The position numbers were made by a program, and so were the translations under genes. A stretch of 64,000 nt of DNA from Suillus spraguei (taxonomy: Eukaryota > Basidiomycota > Agaricomycetes > Boletales > Suillaceae): positions 41,625-105,624 of the forward strand of contig JABCPU010000237.1 in assembly GCA_016800925.1 (NCBI GenBank). Direction: 5' to 3'. Below the pieces are notes generated by a model that was not told the origin of the DNA, did no database searches, and saw nothing but the letters and a program-made list of their open reading frames with translations. Positions 11,408 to 23,699 of this stretch are shown here, in pieces (position 1 is the stretch's first letter; each line of letters opens with the position of its first letter).

Positions 11408-12980
11408 CTAATAAAGAACCAGAAGTGAGTCTAGGGTACACCATGTCTGATCATTGCATGATGGCGTTGTTGAGGTTGTAGCTGTGATAGGAATACCGGC
11501 AGCAAGTGCGGTGGATGACGAGTCAGCTGCCTGCGGTTGTGATGATGGCTGAATCAATGTACTGTTGATATTGAGTTTGAGAGGCTGTGAGACACCCGCA
11601 GCAGTACTCTTCAAGGGCAAATTTGACTGGTCCCCATTGTTCTCTCACACATGTGTTTCTCTACGTGAAATTAAGGCAAGTAGAATGATGAAGGAGAAGG
11701 GACATACATGTTCGCCCTTTGCATACGGAACTTCAACAAGTGCTTGGCCGTACCAGTGAAATTTAATACTTTCATCACTTCGTCTGAGCAGTTTCAAAAG
11801 GTTTCGAGCCCAGTTGAGTGGAGAGGACGGTAACGTATCATGTGTATTGGAGGGGTTGCAGTGGAACAAGCGGCCAAGAAACGTGCTGCCTGACTGTACT
11901 GACTCAGAATGGGAACCATATGCCAACTTGTTGACCAATTAATTGTAATATAATGAGAATGTATGCATGTCAACTCACCTTTGGATACGAAACAAGGTCA
12001 TCGAGTTCGACCTCTTTAACAATCGCAGCAACATCCCATGTGTATGTGCTTCCGTCGAAGCAGCCAGTGGCTATAAGCTTTCCATCCACAGAAAAGGACA
12101 CGCAGTTCACTCCCCCTGCATGCTGGAGGGGCGAACTGATGGGTTGTCCGTTATTGAGGCTCAATAATTGTACTGTCCTGTCTGAAGATGCGCTTGCGAG
12201 GATGCGACCATTCGGTGATATTGCAATGGCATGGACAGGGCCAGTATGCTCGACCAGTACCGCGGTCTGATTCCAAGTTGTTGTATTCCATGTCCTAATC
12301 GAGTGATCGGCTGACCCGGAGATAAGCGTTTTTCCGTCCTTGGTCCAAGCCAAGCAAGTCACTGCCCATGTATGTCCTTTCAGAGTTGCCACAGGCGAGC
12401 CTGTCTTTGCGTCCCAAATTTTGATGGAGTGTTCACGGCGATCATGAGCCGCGGGCCCATCCCATCCACCAGTCGCAATCAAGCTCATGTCTGGTGAATA
12501 GACAGCTGCATACACTCCTCCTTCGTGCCCAGTCTCGATTGGCTTGATCATTGCCTTTCTGCTTTTGACGTCCCATTGTCTTGCAGTCCCGTCAAAAGAT
12601 CCAGTCAACACTCTCCGACCATCTCGACTCCAGCAGACAGATAACACGCCCCGTTTGTGCCCCATCCATGTCGTGATGACTTTGCCTGCGTTGATGTCCC
12701 ACAACCTCACTGCACCGTCCGAACTCCCACTCACCACTTTCTTTCCATCCGGAGACAACGCTATGTTATATATTTTACTTTTTCCGTCTCTCCAGTCTTC
12801 TCCTATCTGTTTACCGCTCTTCAGGTTCCATACCCGCAGCGAGCTGTCCTCCGAACAAGTGATGATCCGCTGTCTGCCTGGCAAGTGTATAACGCCCCAG
12901 ACCCATCCAGTGTGTCCTTCTAGTTTTTGGTGAGGCGTTATTACTGATGCCTCTTTTATTTTAGCAGTGGGTGAAGCCAT
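11408..12980 (-). CDS. Solo seven-bladed WD40 protein, copy A (3' end damaged)
   Basis: Exon 1 (12980-11979) encodes 334 residues beginning MASPTAKIKEAS, with seven WD40 units. Clear blades include SEDSSLRVWNL, SSDGAVRLWDI, SFDGTARQWDV, SADHSIRTWNT and CFDGSTYTWDV. A GT-AG intron (11978-11894) leads to exon 2 (11893-11708), which encodes FLGRLFHCN and VEVPYAKGEH. A second intron ends near 11659. Exon 3 carries the Pro/Gln/Ser-rich tail (SSQPQAADSSS), but one extra T in a run near 11621 puts it out of frame, and the final motif intact in copy B is destroyed. The N-terminal 396 residues are open and likely still form a propeller. It is divergent from the NACHT propellers, and a binding partner cannot be inferred. 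A donor GTAAGT at about 13044 (minus strand) suggests a 5' UTR intron. Confidence 0.75.
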
Positions 12981-14060
12981 CCTCCAGAATGCAGTGCAGC
13001 GCCATCTCAGTTATCATCGATAAAATTTCGAAATCAGCACTTACAAGAACAGCAGCGATGGGTGGGCAGCAGGGAATGATGGTTGTTTTCAAGTTAGTGT
13101 TGAATCCTTTGCTTCCCACTATGTGCTTTATTCTCATGTTCGTTTCACACAGCACGGGCTGTGCAGCCCATGAATCGTCAATCGTTTGCCTCGGCTCACA
13201 TTCTGCAACTCCCTTAGTCGACACTTTCAATATACGACATGCTCATCGCATATGCTGCTCCAGTTCAGGTACAGTCTACATTTCACTACCTCGTTTATAA
13301 CATTTTCTGCCCTCATCGTTTATCCGTTCCCAGCGTTTTTAGTCACTCTTTTCAAATCTCACATGCGGATTCACCCATCTGTCACACACTATGTTTATCT
13401 TGAAAACATACTCTACCTATTGCTTCTTTCTCTGGACGGGTGACTGTATTGATTATTGCTTGTAGTTGGTCATGCAAAATAACAGAAATACTAATATTTT
13501 GAAATGCCCATTTGTTGCCCGCCGCTTCCATTCAACTTATCCTCGCTACTCGTGCACCAGGCTCAGATGATCCCACACCCAGAAACCCGCCCCAATATAT
13601 ATCTTCTCACACGTACACTATCCATCAGAGAATTTGTAGCGAATACAAGGATAACTGTCAAAGGAAGTGATTCAGAGGTGGTAAGACGGGCAAGAGAGGT
13701 AATGCTGCATTTGTAAAGGCAAGAGCCAAACTTAGGTACAGTGAGTATCTATGTAACATATACAAACTTTGTAGTCAGTCCACTTGTCGTCTCAATATTT
13801 GTTCCGCCTCACGATTGTGACTGCTTTCCAACTTTGTGCTATATACATATGTATGTAACTTGCATGCACCTGTGAATCAAGCTTGTTCCATCATGAATGA
13901 TGCATTTCCCTAGCGCTTGCAAAACCCAGGTAAATGGTCATTTATGTAACTGAATGATTAGCGCCGTAATGATGTAAGTCCACGTTGTTACCTTGAGGTG
14001 TCCACTTCTCGCACCCGTTGCCCTCAGACTGATCCCCGGGCTAATCTTTGATTGTTCGCA
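12981..14060. other. Divergent intergenic region between solo-WD40 A and NACHT-WD40 copy 2
   Basis: The region is shared in pieces with 25974-27360 (solo-WD40 side) and 1780-2106 (NACHT side). A short plus-strand stretch near 13620-13716 reads SIREFVANTRITVKG and VVRRAREVMLHL and is repeated at 27210-27300 as SIGELVANIIVKGG and VVSRARDVMLHL. That conservation hints at an old coding exon, but I cannot join it to a gene. The two flanking genes are divergently transcribed. Confidence 0.4.
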
Positions 14061-17000
14061 ATGACTGAAGACCACAGGACGACACCTCCTCCGGAGTTCT
14101 TGGAGCCTCCTGAATCAAGAGAGGCAACTCCTGCTGAGAGCTCGGTACGTCCTCTGGTGGGATCGCTGTCGACGAGCGCTAATAACATCATCGTTTGCCT
14201 CTGACGCATCCTTCATCCAGAGCCAGCCCCGTAGCAGATTTCGTCAGGCCCTGCAGAAATTCAAGAAGAATGTCATTAAAAAAGTCTCTGTACGTCGACG
14301 TGAATGCTGGGGAGCTAGAATATGGCTAATATTGTGCAGAAACCCTCCAAGCGTTCCCGCCGCCAAACCCCCACTGTCCAGAAGGCCGATCATACGGGTG
14401 TTTCATCGAGTCAGAATGTCGAGGTAGGTGGTCATTATCTTGATCTTGAACTTGGCTGAGGTCCACCAAGGATGTGGTGTCGCGTCTGCATCCTTCCAAC
14501 GACGACAAGCCCGTCACATCTGAGAATCCAAGTGACTGCGTAAACCAAGGAGCATCCGGGGAACATACTTCGAAGGTATTTACGCCAAATGATCTAGTTT
14601 TCATGTCTAAATTCCGGTGATCGTGCAGGCTCTCGTCACCCCTCCCGGCGCGGAAGAGATTCCTGATCCCCAAGTAGTTAATGCTGGACTTCGTGATGCC
14701 CGTGAGCGTACGGACAGTGTGAGGCTGCTCGGAAAACGTGTTACTTCTGTGGCATCCGCAGCAAAGGATGGCCCAAACGATCTCGATGCCGCAGACAATT
14801 TCCAAACCACCTATCTTCACCACTCAAAATTTTCGACACTGTCGTTGGGAATCTTGCGAATGTATGGGCCATTCTTATTGGTTGGAAGTGACCTAACTAA
14901 GTTACATAGGTACATCCTTACGCAAAGATGGTGCTGGGTGTGCTGTCTGCTGCATCCAAAGTACGTGTAGTCTTGCCCTCATCTTCAGCAATTGCTGACT
15001 CCATGTAGATTATTCTCGCTCAAACAGAACGCGATAAATCCGTGCAATCTCTTCTCGACAAGTTAGAACAAGTTTACGATTTTATGACACAAGACGACAC
15101 TCTTGGTCGGATTTCATCCACGCGCACCATCGCTGGACGGATTGCCCAGCAGACTCTAGAGTGCGCGCATTTCATCAGGGACTACTCAGAGAACAAGAGC
15201 TTTTGTAAGTCATCGAGCCACTCTGCGTATTGTGAATCTTATACCATTATCTCAGGGAAGAGACTCGGGAAGAATACTGTCTCAGAGACGGATGATCTGA
15301 TTTCACGGTACAACAAGGCTTTGGACGACCTTATGCAACAATTTCGGGACCAAGCTATTCGCAACATAGCCGATCTCGTCCGGTTTACGAGTAAGGATTC
15401 GGACGTGCTTCTGACCTTCCATCGACTGATACCCCTTCAGGTGACGAACTAGGTGACGAACTAGATCTCAACAGCATCCTTTACGCAGCGGAGCGGGACT
15501 GAACATCGCGAAAGAATGCTTACCAGGGACGCGCACAGCCATTCTCTCCGAGATCACTAAATGGATCAAAGACAGTGGAGATGCGCTGAGCGTGTGATGT
15601 GGCTATCTGGCCCTGCAGGCAAGGGAAAATCAGCCATCGCTCACACAATCGCTAAGTGGTTCGACGACTTGGGAGGGCTTGGTTCGTGTTTCTGCTTTGA
15701 CCGGGATTCTAAAGCCGAGCGTCATAAACAAGTCTTCTCCACCATCGCTTGCGATCTTGCTGACCGAGATCCTGGGATGAGACGAGCATTGGCGAATGCA
15801 GTCAAAAATTCCAAAGCGCTCAAGAACACGGGAGATCTCATTCAGCAGTGGCGCAAGCTGTTCATGGAACCGCTACAGGATTTATCTAGGTCGAGTGCGG
15901 AGCCTGTGTTGATCTTGATTGAAGCACTAGACGAGAGCGGCGGAGTCGAGACACGGCGTAACCTTCTCCGGATACTTGCAGGTACACTGGAGGTCGAAGG
16001 CGTTCCCCACATCAGCGAACTCCCATCCAATTTTCGAATTCTCGTCACCTCTCGCCCGCTTCGTGATATCGATGATGAATTTCGCGGTGCTCAACATATC
16101 CGACGGTTATCCATGGACGAAATTCCAGAAGCAGTCTCGAAGGGAGACATCCATACTTTTGTGTCTCACGAGCTGAAAAAGCTGCGTGATCTCGGGGACA
16201 AAGAGTTTAGTGACCTAGCTGACAATGCTGGTGGGCTATTCGAGTGGGCGCGTCTTGCATGCGAATATATCCAACAACCCCCTCCTGGCTCGTTCCCAAT
16301 TGAACGTTTCAATGCTGTCGTGTCCCACCATCAAGGAGAGCGGGAAAACTTGCTGTATGACATGTATCGGTTCATTTTAGGAGAAAACATACGGAAGGAC
16401 AGACACACCACAGAAGTCGGCTATCAGCAAGGGCTAGCAAGGTTTCATTCCGTGATGGGCCAAATACTTGGCACCGCCGAACCCCTTCCTTTAAATTCCC
16501 TGAATAATATGAGGAGCCTATTTCCAGACGCAAGAGAGCATTACAGAGTGGAAGTTGTGGTAGAACAGATGGGATCGCTGCTAAGCGGGACCACCAACTC
16601 ATCTAGTCCCATCCGACCCCTTCACGCGTCCTTCCGCGAATTCTTGACAGACAAATCATCCAGCGGAGACTTTTTCATAGAGATGTCGACCTCGCAACGC
16701 AATCTTGCTTTTGCGTCACTTCGAGTGATGGAACGCGACCTTCGCTTCAATATGTGCAATTTGAAGTCTTCATACCTCCTAATAGCGAAGACCCTGGGCT
16801 GCCAGATCGAATCACAACATGCATTTCCTCACACCTGTCCTATTCGTGTCGATTCTGGGCTACGCATGTCCGAGCCACAGACTTCGACACGGAGCTTGCA
16901 AAGGAAACAGGATCACTCTTCGACAACGAGCGGCTACTGTTCTGGATTGAAGCACTCGGTCTTCTTAATGCACTAAGCAGCGCAGTTACCGTGCTTCCAT

Positions 17001-19467
17001 TCATTTCTCAGTGGTTGAAGGTGAGAACAGAGTTATTTGGTGGTATCAGGCAAAGTACTTACACGTGAACGCAGGGCCAATCGGACTATAAAAACCTGTT
17101 GTCCGCTGCAACGGATGTGCAGAGATTCGTCCAACTCTGTGGTAGAATGATTTTGCACAGCACGCCGCATCTGTATGTATCAGGGCTGCCGTTTTCGCCC
17201 ACAAAGTCCACGATAGCTAGAAGGTTTACTGCAAGGTTTCCAAACACTCTTCGTGTCATAAATGGACGTCTTGTGAACTGGACGGCTATTCAGACCGTGA
17301 TCAGTGGGCACACCGATTGGGTTCTGTCAGTTTCACTCTCGGCTGATGGCACTCGTATCGTATCTGGTTCTTTGGATTTCACTGTCCGGTTGTGGGATGC
17401 AGCGACGGGGCTGCCATTGGGCGAGCCCTTCCGAGGACACACTTCTTCGGTTTTGTCAGTCTCATTCTCCCCCGATGGCACTCGCATTGTGTCAGGTTCT
17501 TCGGACTCCACTGTCCGGCTGTGGGATGCAGCGACGGGGCTGCCATTGGGCGAGCCCTTCCGAGGGCACACTGATTCGGTTTTGTCAGTCTCGTTCTCCC
17601 CCGATGGCACTCGCATCGTGTCTGGTTCAGAGGATTCCACTCTCCGGTTGTGGGATGCAGCGACGGGGCTGCCATTGGGCGAGCCCTTCCGAGGGCACAC
17701 TTCTTCGGTTTCGTCAGTGTCATTCTCTCCCAATGGCACTCGCATCGTGTCTGGTTCTTTTGATTCCACTGTCCGATTGTGGGATGCTGCGACAGGGCTG
17801 CCATTGGGTGAGCCCTTCCGAGGGCACACTTCTGCGGTTTCGTCAGTCTCATTTCCCCTGATGGCACTCGCATTGTGTCAGGTTCAGAGGATTCCACTGT
17901 CCGGCTGTGGGATGCAGCGACGGGGCGCCACTGGGTGAGCCCTTTCGAGGGCACACTTCTTCGGTTTCGTCAGTCTCATTCTCTCCCAATGGCACTCGCA
18001 TCGTGTCTGGTTCTTGATTCCACTGTCCGTTGTGGGATGCGCGACAGGGCTGCCATTGGGTGAGCCCTTCGAGGGCACACTTCTGCGGTTTCGTCAGTCT
18101 CATTCTCCTCCGACGGCACTCGCATCGTGTCTGGTTCAGACGATTCCACTGTCCGGCTGTGGGATGCCGCGACGGGGCCGCCATTGGGCGAGCCCTTCCG
18201 AGGGCACCCTGATCAGGTTTCGTCAGTCTCGTTCTCCCCTGATGGCACTCGCGTTGTGTCTGGTTCTTTTGATTCCACTGTCCGACTGTGGGATGCAGCG
18301 ACGAGGCTGCCATTGGGTGAGCCCTTCCGAGGGCACACTTCTTCGGTTTCGTCAGTCTCATTCTCCCCTGATGGCACTCGCATCGTGTCTGGTTCAGAGG
18401 ATTCCACTGTCCGTTTGTGGGATGCAGCGACGGGGCTGCCATTGGGCGAGCCCTTCCGAGGGCACACTGAATCGGTTTGGTCAGTCTCATTCTCCCCCGA
18501 TGGCACTCACATTGTGTCTGGTTCTTCGGACTCCACTGTCCGGCTGTGGGATGCCGCGACAGGGCTGCCATTGGGTGAGCCCTTCCGAGGGCACACTGAC
18601 TCGGTTCAGTCAGTCTCGTTCTCCCCCGATGGCACTCGCATCGTGTCTAGTTCAGAGGATTCCACTATCCGGCTGTGGGACGCAGCGACGGGGCTGTCAT
18701 TGGGTGAGCCCTTCCGAGGGCACACTGAATTGGCTTGCGTCTCGTTCTCCCCTGATGGTACTTGCATCGTGTCTAGTTCAGAAGATTCCACCATCCGGCT
18801 GTGGGATGCAGCGACGGGGCTACCGATGGGTGAGCCCTTTCGAGGGCACACTGAATCGGTTTCATCTGTCTCATTCTCCCCCGATGGCACTCGCATCGTG
18901 TCTGGTTCTTATGATTCCACTGTCCGGCTGTGGGACGCGGCGACGAGGCTGCCATTGGGTGAGCCCTTCCGTGGGCACACTTCTGCAATTTTGTCAGTCT
19001 CGTTCTCCCCCGACGGCGCTTGCATTGTGTCCGGTTCTCTTGATTCCACTATCCGGCTGTGGGATGCAGCAATGGGACAGCAATTCCAGGAGCACACTGA
19101 GATCCCCTCCTTTACACCCTCTTTTGATAAATCTCGCCTCACGCCTTGCAAACAGGAGACTACCATGCTAATCAATACTTGCAACAATCATACCATTTGC
19201 TTCTCATCAAGCTTGGAGCATGCACTGCACAACCCTGCTGAGCTACTTGAGGGCACCCCTCCTCGTCATCTTAATTCAGCCCCTGCCTGGCTGAATGATG
19301 GATGGATGTTAGGAGCCGATCGTCGGCTGCTTTTCTGGGTACCACCTGCTTCCCAACAACAACCATTTTACTCTCTTGGGACTATATCTGTGATGCCTAG
19401 TGGGCAACAGATTGATTTGAGTCGCATGGCTCATGGAGAAAGCTGGTCGAGTTGTCGAGATGCGTGA
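14061..19467 (+). pseudogene. NACHT-WD40 protein, copy 2, with about ten single-base or two-base deletions
   Basis: Same ten-exon plan as copy 1: 14061-14144, 14221-14289, 14340-14423, 14471-14575, 14629-14861, 14910-14960, 15009-15204, 15256-15390, 15441-17020, 17075-19467. Every splice site is kept. Walker A GPAGKGKS, LIEALDES, HASFREFL and the DGWMLGADRRLLFWVPP tail are all present. Relative to copy 1, bases are missing near 14820, 15491, 15583, 16778, 17854, 17926, 18014 (two), 18030, 18040 and 18070. The losses shift frame repeatedly, yet no nonsense codon is seen in the restored reading. That suggests either very recent inactivation or deletion-type assembly errors. The segment encoding the region between NACHT and HASFREFL differs clearly from copy 1, while its flanks are almost identical. 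If the deletions are real, the product stops early in the N-terminal region. Confidence 0.8.
17306..19085 (+). repeat. 14 tandem WD40-coding repeats of NACHT copy 2
   Basis: Again 14 units of about 129 bp, although units 5-7 (about 17822-18140) are damaged by deletions and unit 12 lacks two codons (GHTELACVS). Variation is confined to the same codon positions as in copy 1. Residue 23 shows L, S, E, F, D or Y, and residues 4-7 show DWVL, SSVL, DSVL, SAVS, DQVS, ESVW, DSVQ or SAIL. The order of variant types differs from copy 1, so units have been shuffled or converted while the number stayed at 14. Confidence 0.9.
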
Positions 19468-20879
19468 GTCCCTGCTTTGATCGTCCCTCATAGTTGCTCA
19501 ATCAATGTTTCTAGCTTTACTTGTGAATGATCCGATTATAGCAATACCAAGTGTGCAGTCTTGTTTTATGTCCATCCTACACCTAGCATCGAGCTTGAAG
19601 CCTTGAATTATCGAAGTGTAGAAGTGAAATGACCCCCAGCCCCAGTGACCTCAAATGCCACCACTAGTTCGTCTGCTGAGTGTATACCGAGAACTATGAA
19701 TCAGGTTACACCCTTACTCGACTGTCGTACCAGTCGCCCTTGAGCCCGAGTGACCGATCCGCGCCCACCTTGTGATAGCTTCAGCCTTCTTTCAGGTAAA
19801 GCATAATCCTGCAATGACTCCCTGTGATTTAGTATCACACGTACGGGTACTGATTAGTCTTACTCGCCTCTGACTTGAGTCTGACTTACGGAGTCCTGAG
19901 AAGAGGAGGCCGTGAACGTCATGGTGAAAGTAGAATCCGACTCACTGCTGCAGTGATATCGGACGGCGTCGCCCTTGAGTTGCTAGTAAGTCTCCACCAG
20001 AGTTCAAGCAAGGAATGTAACCTGGAGTTCATGAGTCATGAGCATCACTGCTATTGTCGTGGTTGCAATTGCGGAGTAACACTTCCGCAAGACTGCACAA
20101 GTTGAAGGTTCCAACAATTTGGGGCGTGCCACAATTGAGGCTTACCCCCCGTACTACGGCACGATGAATCAGGTGAGAGGTTTGCTGCTGTTCTTCCTTG
20201 CTCCTCAAGATGCTTCAAAATCCGTCCTGCAACAACATGGTTCTTTAATTGACACAGCGTCAGATTTTTTACATGTTATTCTGAAACCAATTATCTCAGA
20301 TCATATTCGACAGCTATTGAAAGAAAGTCCTTCGGGCCTACGAAGTTATCTTTTATACTCCTCGCTGAAACGAACGGGCCAATAAAAGACGCTAATACTT
20401 CCAGCTTTGTCATTAGTCCGACTTGCTTATGCTCGTCCAAAGGGGTCTTGACCCACGACCGCGCCAGTGCATTTCTTGTTGTAATAGACATTACCGACAG
20501 CATTGCATAGCTTGTTTGTGGGCAGTCAGAACAGCTTTACGGCCTGCGACAAAGCTGGAAAAAAAGGTTATTGGTCAACGCATATCGTAGAGACCTTAGG
20601 ATTTACATAAAGCCTGTTAGTACATCGCCGAAGAGTTCCAAAGTCTTCTGAAATGATATAACATTACCAAAGGGCTGTTATCGGAAATCATACTACGAAG
20701 CTGATCCAGGAAACCATTCCCAATGACAAGCTCCGACTTGAGATTATACAGCTTTGCAGCAGTCGGGCCCTTCAGGTTGTCATCTGCAAGGCACATCGAA
20801 GAGGGTTTCACAGATAATCTATAATCTTCTTTGCACGTAGCCACCTCATCACGGTCCGAATCGCCAGTGCGCGTACGAG
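19468..20879. other. Intergenic, 3' flank of NACHT-WD40 copy 2, with unidentified coding relics
   Basis: The first part matches 7556-8100. On the minus strand, 20844-20617 reads as a short open stretch containing TAAKLYNLKSELVIGNGFLD, and 20560-20490 contains VAGRKAVLTAHKQAMQCCR between plausible splice sites. The part around 20220-20500 recurs, shortened, at 27430-27700. These look like exons of one minus-strand gene that I do not recognise, now broken. Confidence 0.35.
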
Positions 20880-21430
20880 CTCAGAATCCAAGGCTTTGAG
20901 CCCAGTTAACTTGAGAGGAGGGGATGGTGGTTTACGTTGGACATTTGGTTGCGGTGCAATAAGCGGCCAAGACACGTGCTTCTTGCGACTTTGTGCAGTG
21001 AACAACAGAAGTCAGGAAAAAACTCGAAGTAATACGAATGTCGTACATGACAACTATCTGGCTGAACTCCATCGAAAAAACATTGGGGCACCTGATGGGC
21101 ATTCTACCGTTTGCTGAACCGGACGTCGTGTAGCATCATCCTACAAAATATATTCGAGCAAAGGTTTCGTGTAAATGTGCTACATTGAGCAAGAACTTCT
21201 CGTCCTGGAGGGTGAATTTGCTTAGACGCTCGTGAAATAGATGAGTCTAGACACACCTTTGGATTTGACAGAAGGTCATTGTGGGGTGCTGGTGTAGCGC
21301 TCAGAAGAGCCTAACTAAGTGAGGCTTGAACAAAAATCCAGTGGGAAATGAAGCAATTCCAGGATGTGGTAGATTAAGGCCGATGGAGGCTGAATTCCAA
21401 ACGTTGAGGCCACATCCTCCTTCACCGAAG
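20880..21430 (-). pseudogene. Relic of 3' part of a solo-WD40 gene, unit 2
   Basis: Counterpart of 8380-9000. On the minus strand, STCLGRLLHRNQ (near 20985-20950) corresponds to STFLGRLFHCN of the solo-WD40 genes. Intron-like sequence upstream (21010-21130) matches 24720-24850. A splice donor after the position equivalent to LLSDPK is at about 21256, mutated to GTGTGT. The reading frame is broken and the propeller-coding part is absent. Confidence 0.5.
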
Positions 21431-21715
21431 CTACTTGAAACTGGACAGACGCACTAGAACTTCGTGAGGTGACTACTCTGGGCAACGGATATCTGCGTGC
21501 ACAAGCTGTAAAATATCAACACAGGAAAGGGCCTGCGGAATTCTATAATATATTACAGCCCAGGCTTTTTTTGAGGTATTGCGCTGATTATCTTTTCACA
21601 AGCGACCAAACCATATTTCAACGCATCGCATCTATAACACAACTAACTCGCGCAGCACCATCCAAAAGAGCACTGTGGAGCATGGATCCAAGCCTGCCTT
21701 TCGGTCCGCCTGTGC

Positions 21716-23160
21716 TCACGCAAGACTTGGGTATGTGACACACGTAACTGCACCTTTCCGCGCCAGGGACGCAAGCCTCTCCTTTCTACTGGGCACATTT
21801 CTCCGTCTGTGAGGATGCGACGCCTGTGATGATTCCGAATCACGAGAGGCTTCCTCTAGAGTTGCATTGGTGTGCATAGTTCCGTTGGCACTGGCAGTAG
21901 TTCCTCTAGAGTACAGCAACTTTAGCGCCCGAATTGACTCCAGTGCCATGCGCTCCCTGATGTCAGCCGTATACCAAGAGTAGTGGGGTAATATCGAGTC
22001 TAACGTATGCAGCACCTCGTCAAGGAGAGTTAAAAGGTCCATACGAACATCGGAAATGAGTGTTTGGCTTGGAGATTTCGGCATCTTCCTTTGCGATTTT
22101 TGGACACCTTGAGTCTGCGTCTAGATGCATGGCGTGTGCCCGGAATAAGAGAGTGAAGCTGCAGACAGCAGGGACGAATAGGGTGTCAATGAGGCAGGAT
22201 ACAGCAATACTGCTGGAATTGCTGATGTATTGGCAGAACAGGGCTAGAAGAGCGACAGGCAAGACTACACTAGGTGTAGGGAGACCATTGCAATTCTCGA
22301 CTCGTTGAGTTCCAATGGAACAGAAGACGTCGAGATATTGATATTTTTGGGGCTTACGAATTTACCGATCGTGTGTGTGATGGCAGCTAGTAGGCTCGAG
22401 TTGCGTCCTGGGTTGTTACTTGTCTGCGAACTTGACGAGTTGAGAATACTTTGGATGGAGGTGAATGCTGCGGTGAGGGATGGTGACGATTGACCTATTG
22501 CATTGGAGAGTTCTTCCCCAAGTCATGAGTCAGAGGAAACTAGGCGAATACGTGAGATTCGCACCTCCCCGCTTTGCACGCCAGTCGTTGTCCTGAAGTT
22601 GAAACTTTAAGTTTTACCAGTTTTCTTCGTTTTCTTATTTGGGGGAGCAGCGTCCGAGTCGTCTGACATGTCCTTGGCTGCGTTTTCCCGCAGACGAACA
22701 CATCCTACAAAATGAAAGTAAGGCTTGCAAAAAGAATGGCATTCAAAGATTCAAATATACCTGCTTCGTCGTCTTCCTGCTTTTTTCAAGGACTCAAATT
22801 CTCTTTTGAGCGAGAGCGTATAATTCCTCCATGCACCCTCATCACACGTTTCCTGACTATCGTCCAACAAAGAAAAATGAGACTGAAGATCAAGGAGATA
22901 AGCTGCGTTATAGAAGTTTGTGAATGAGCCTCAGCTGAGGCAGCATCGTGAAGCAACCCACTAGGGATGGACTGGTCCTTCGGCTTGTGTTTCAAAGCAG
23001 TAATGGCCTAATGAGGAGACAAGTAATGAGCCACTTGACCATTGACTGTGCGAGATGTTGACTGTACCGTAGCAAGGCGGACTAAAAACTGAGGCGAGAC
23101 CGGTATATCTCTGCAACTCCAGTATGGTGGGAAAAGGTTGGCGGCCCGGATTTGCAAATC
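21716..23160 (-). pseudogene. Decayed minus-strand gene, copy 3 of 4
   Basis: This copy preserves the longest version of the last coding piece, 22084-21716, 122 codons from a Met: SPSQTLISDVRMDLLTLLDE, then LHTLDSILPHYSW, RERMALESIRALKLLYSRGT and a basic SHPHRRRNVPSRKERLAS end. The lysine-rich piece appears at about 22690-22590 as MSDDSDAAPPNKKTKKTGKT and then stops. The pieces in between are frameshifted. Function is unknown. Conservation of the pieces across four copies argues that they were once translated. Confidence 0.55.
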
Positions 23161-23194
23161 CAGAAACACTCACGCACCTTTGCGGCTTTGAAGT

Positions 23195-23258
23195 CTTAGT
23201 GTCAATGCGGTCGAAATCCAAAGGTCAAAAGTTTAACTTTGGCCGCATTGACACTAAG
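23195..23258. repeat. Perfect 16-bp inverted repeat (hairpin)
   Basis: The arms cttagtgtcaatgcgg (23195-23210) and its exact reverse complement (23243-23258) enclose a 32-base spacer that itself contains a smaller ccaaag/ctttgg pair. The equivalent place in copies 1 and 2 of the decayed gene lacks the right arm, so this is an insertion or foldback event in this copy. Confidence 0.8.
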
Positions 23259-23699
23259 TATCCTAAGCCCTACACCCAGTAATCGAGTGTTTGAAAATTG
23301 AATGTGCTTACTTCTCCATAGTAGTTATCGCAGATATGGAGTTGATTGATCTTGGGGCCGAGCGATAATGGCGATGCCATTGATTGGACGTCGACGGTCC
23401 GTCCACATGATTCTCCTATCCTGCAGACTTGGCTCATTCACACTTTCACTGAGGTTATAAAGATGCTTTTAATTTCCCATGGACGAAGGTGTCTGTTAAC
23501 GTTGCAGCATACATGCAGCCGTGCCATTGTATATCATATGTGATTTTGACTAGGTCTGGACGTCGACAAACAAGAAAGCTACTTATGACAGGTGCTATGT
23601 ACGTATCGACACCATTGGAAGTATTAATTATTAGTACACCATGACTGACACTCATTATTCATTAGGACGCAACCGCTTTCGAACAGCACTAGGCCAGTA

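Noticed and set aside
12544..12933. Plus-strand open frames opposite the solo-WD40 genes (also 25498-25967)
   Set aside because: They are antisense shadows. The minus strand carries seven recognisable WD40 blades and good splice sites.
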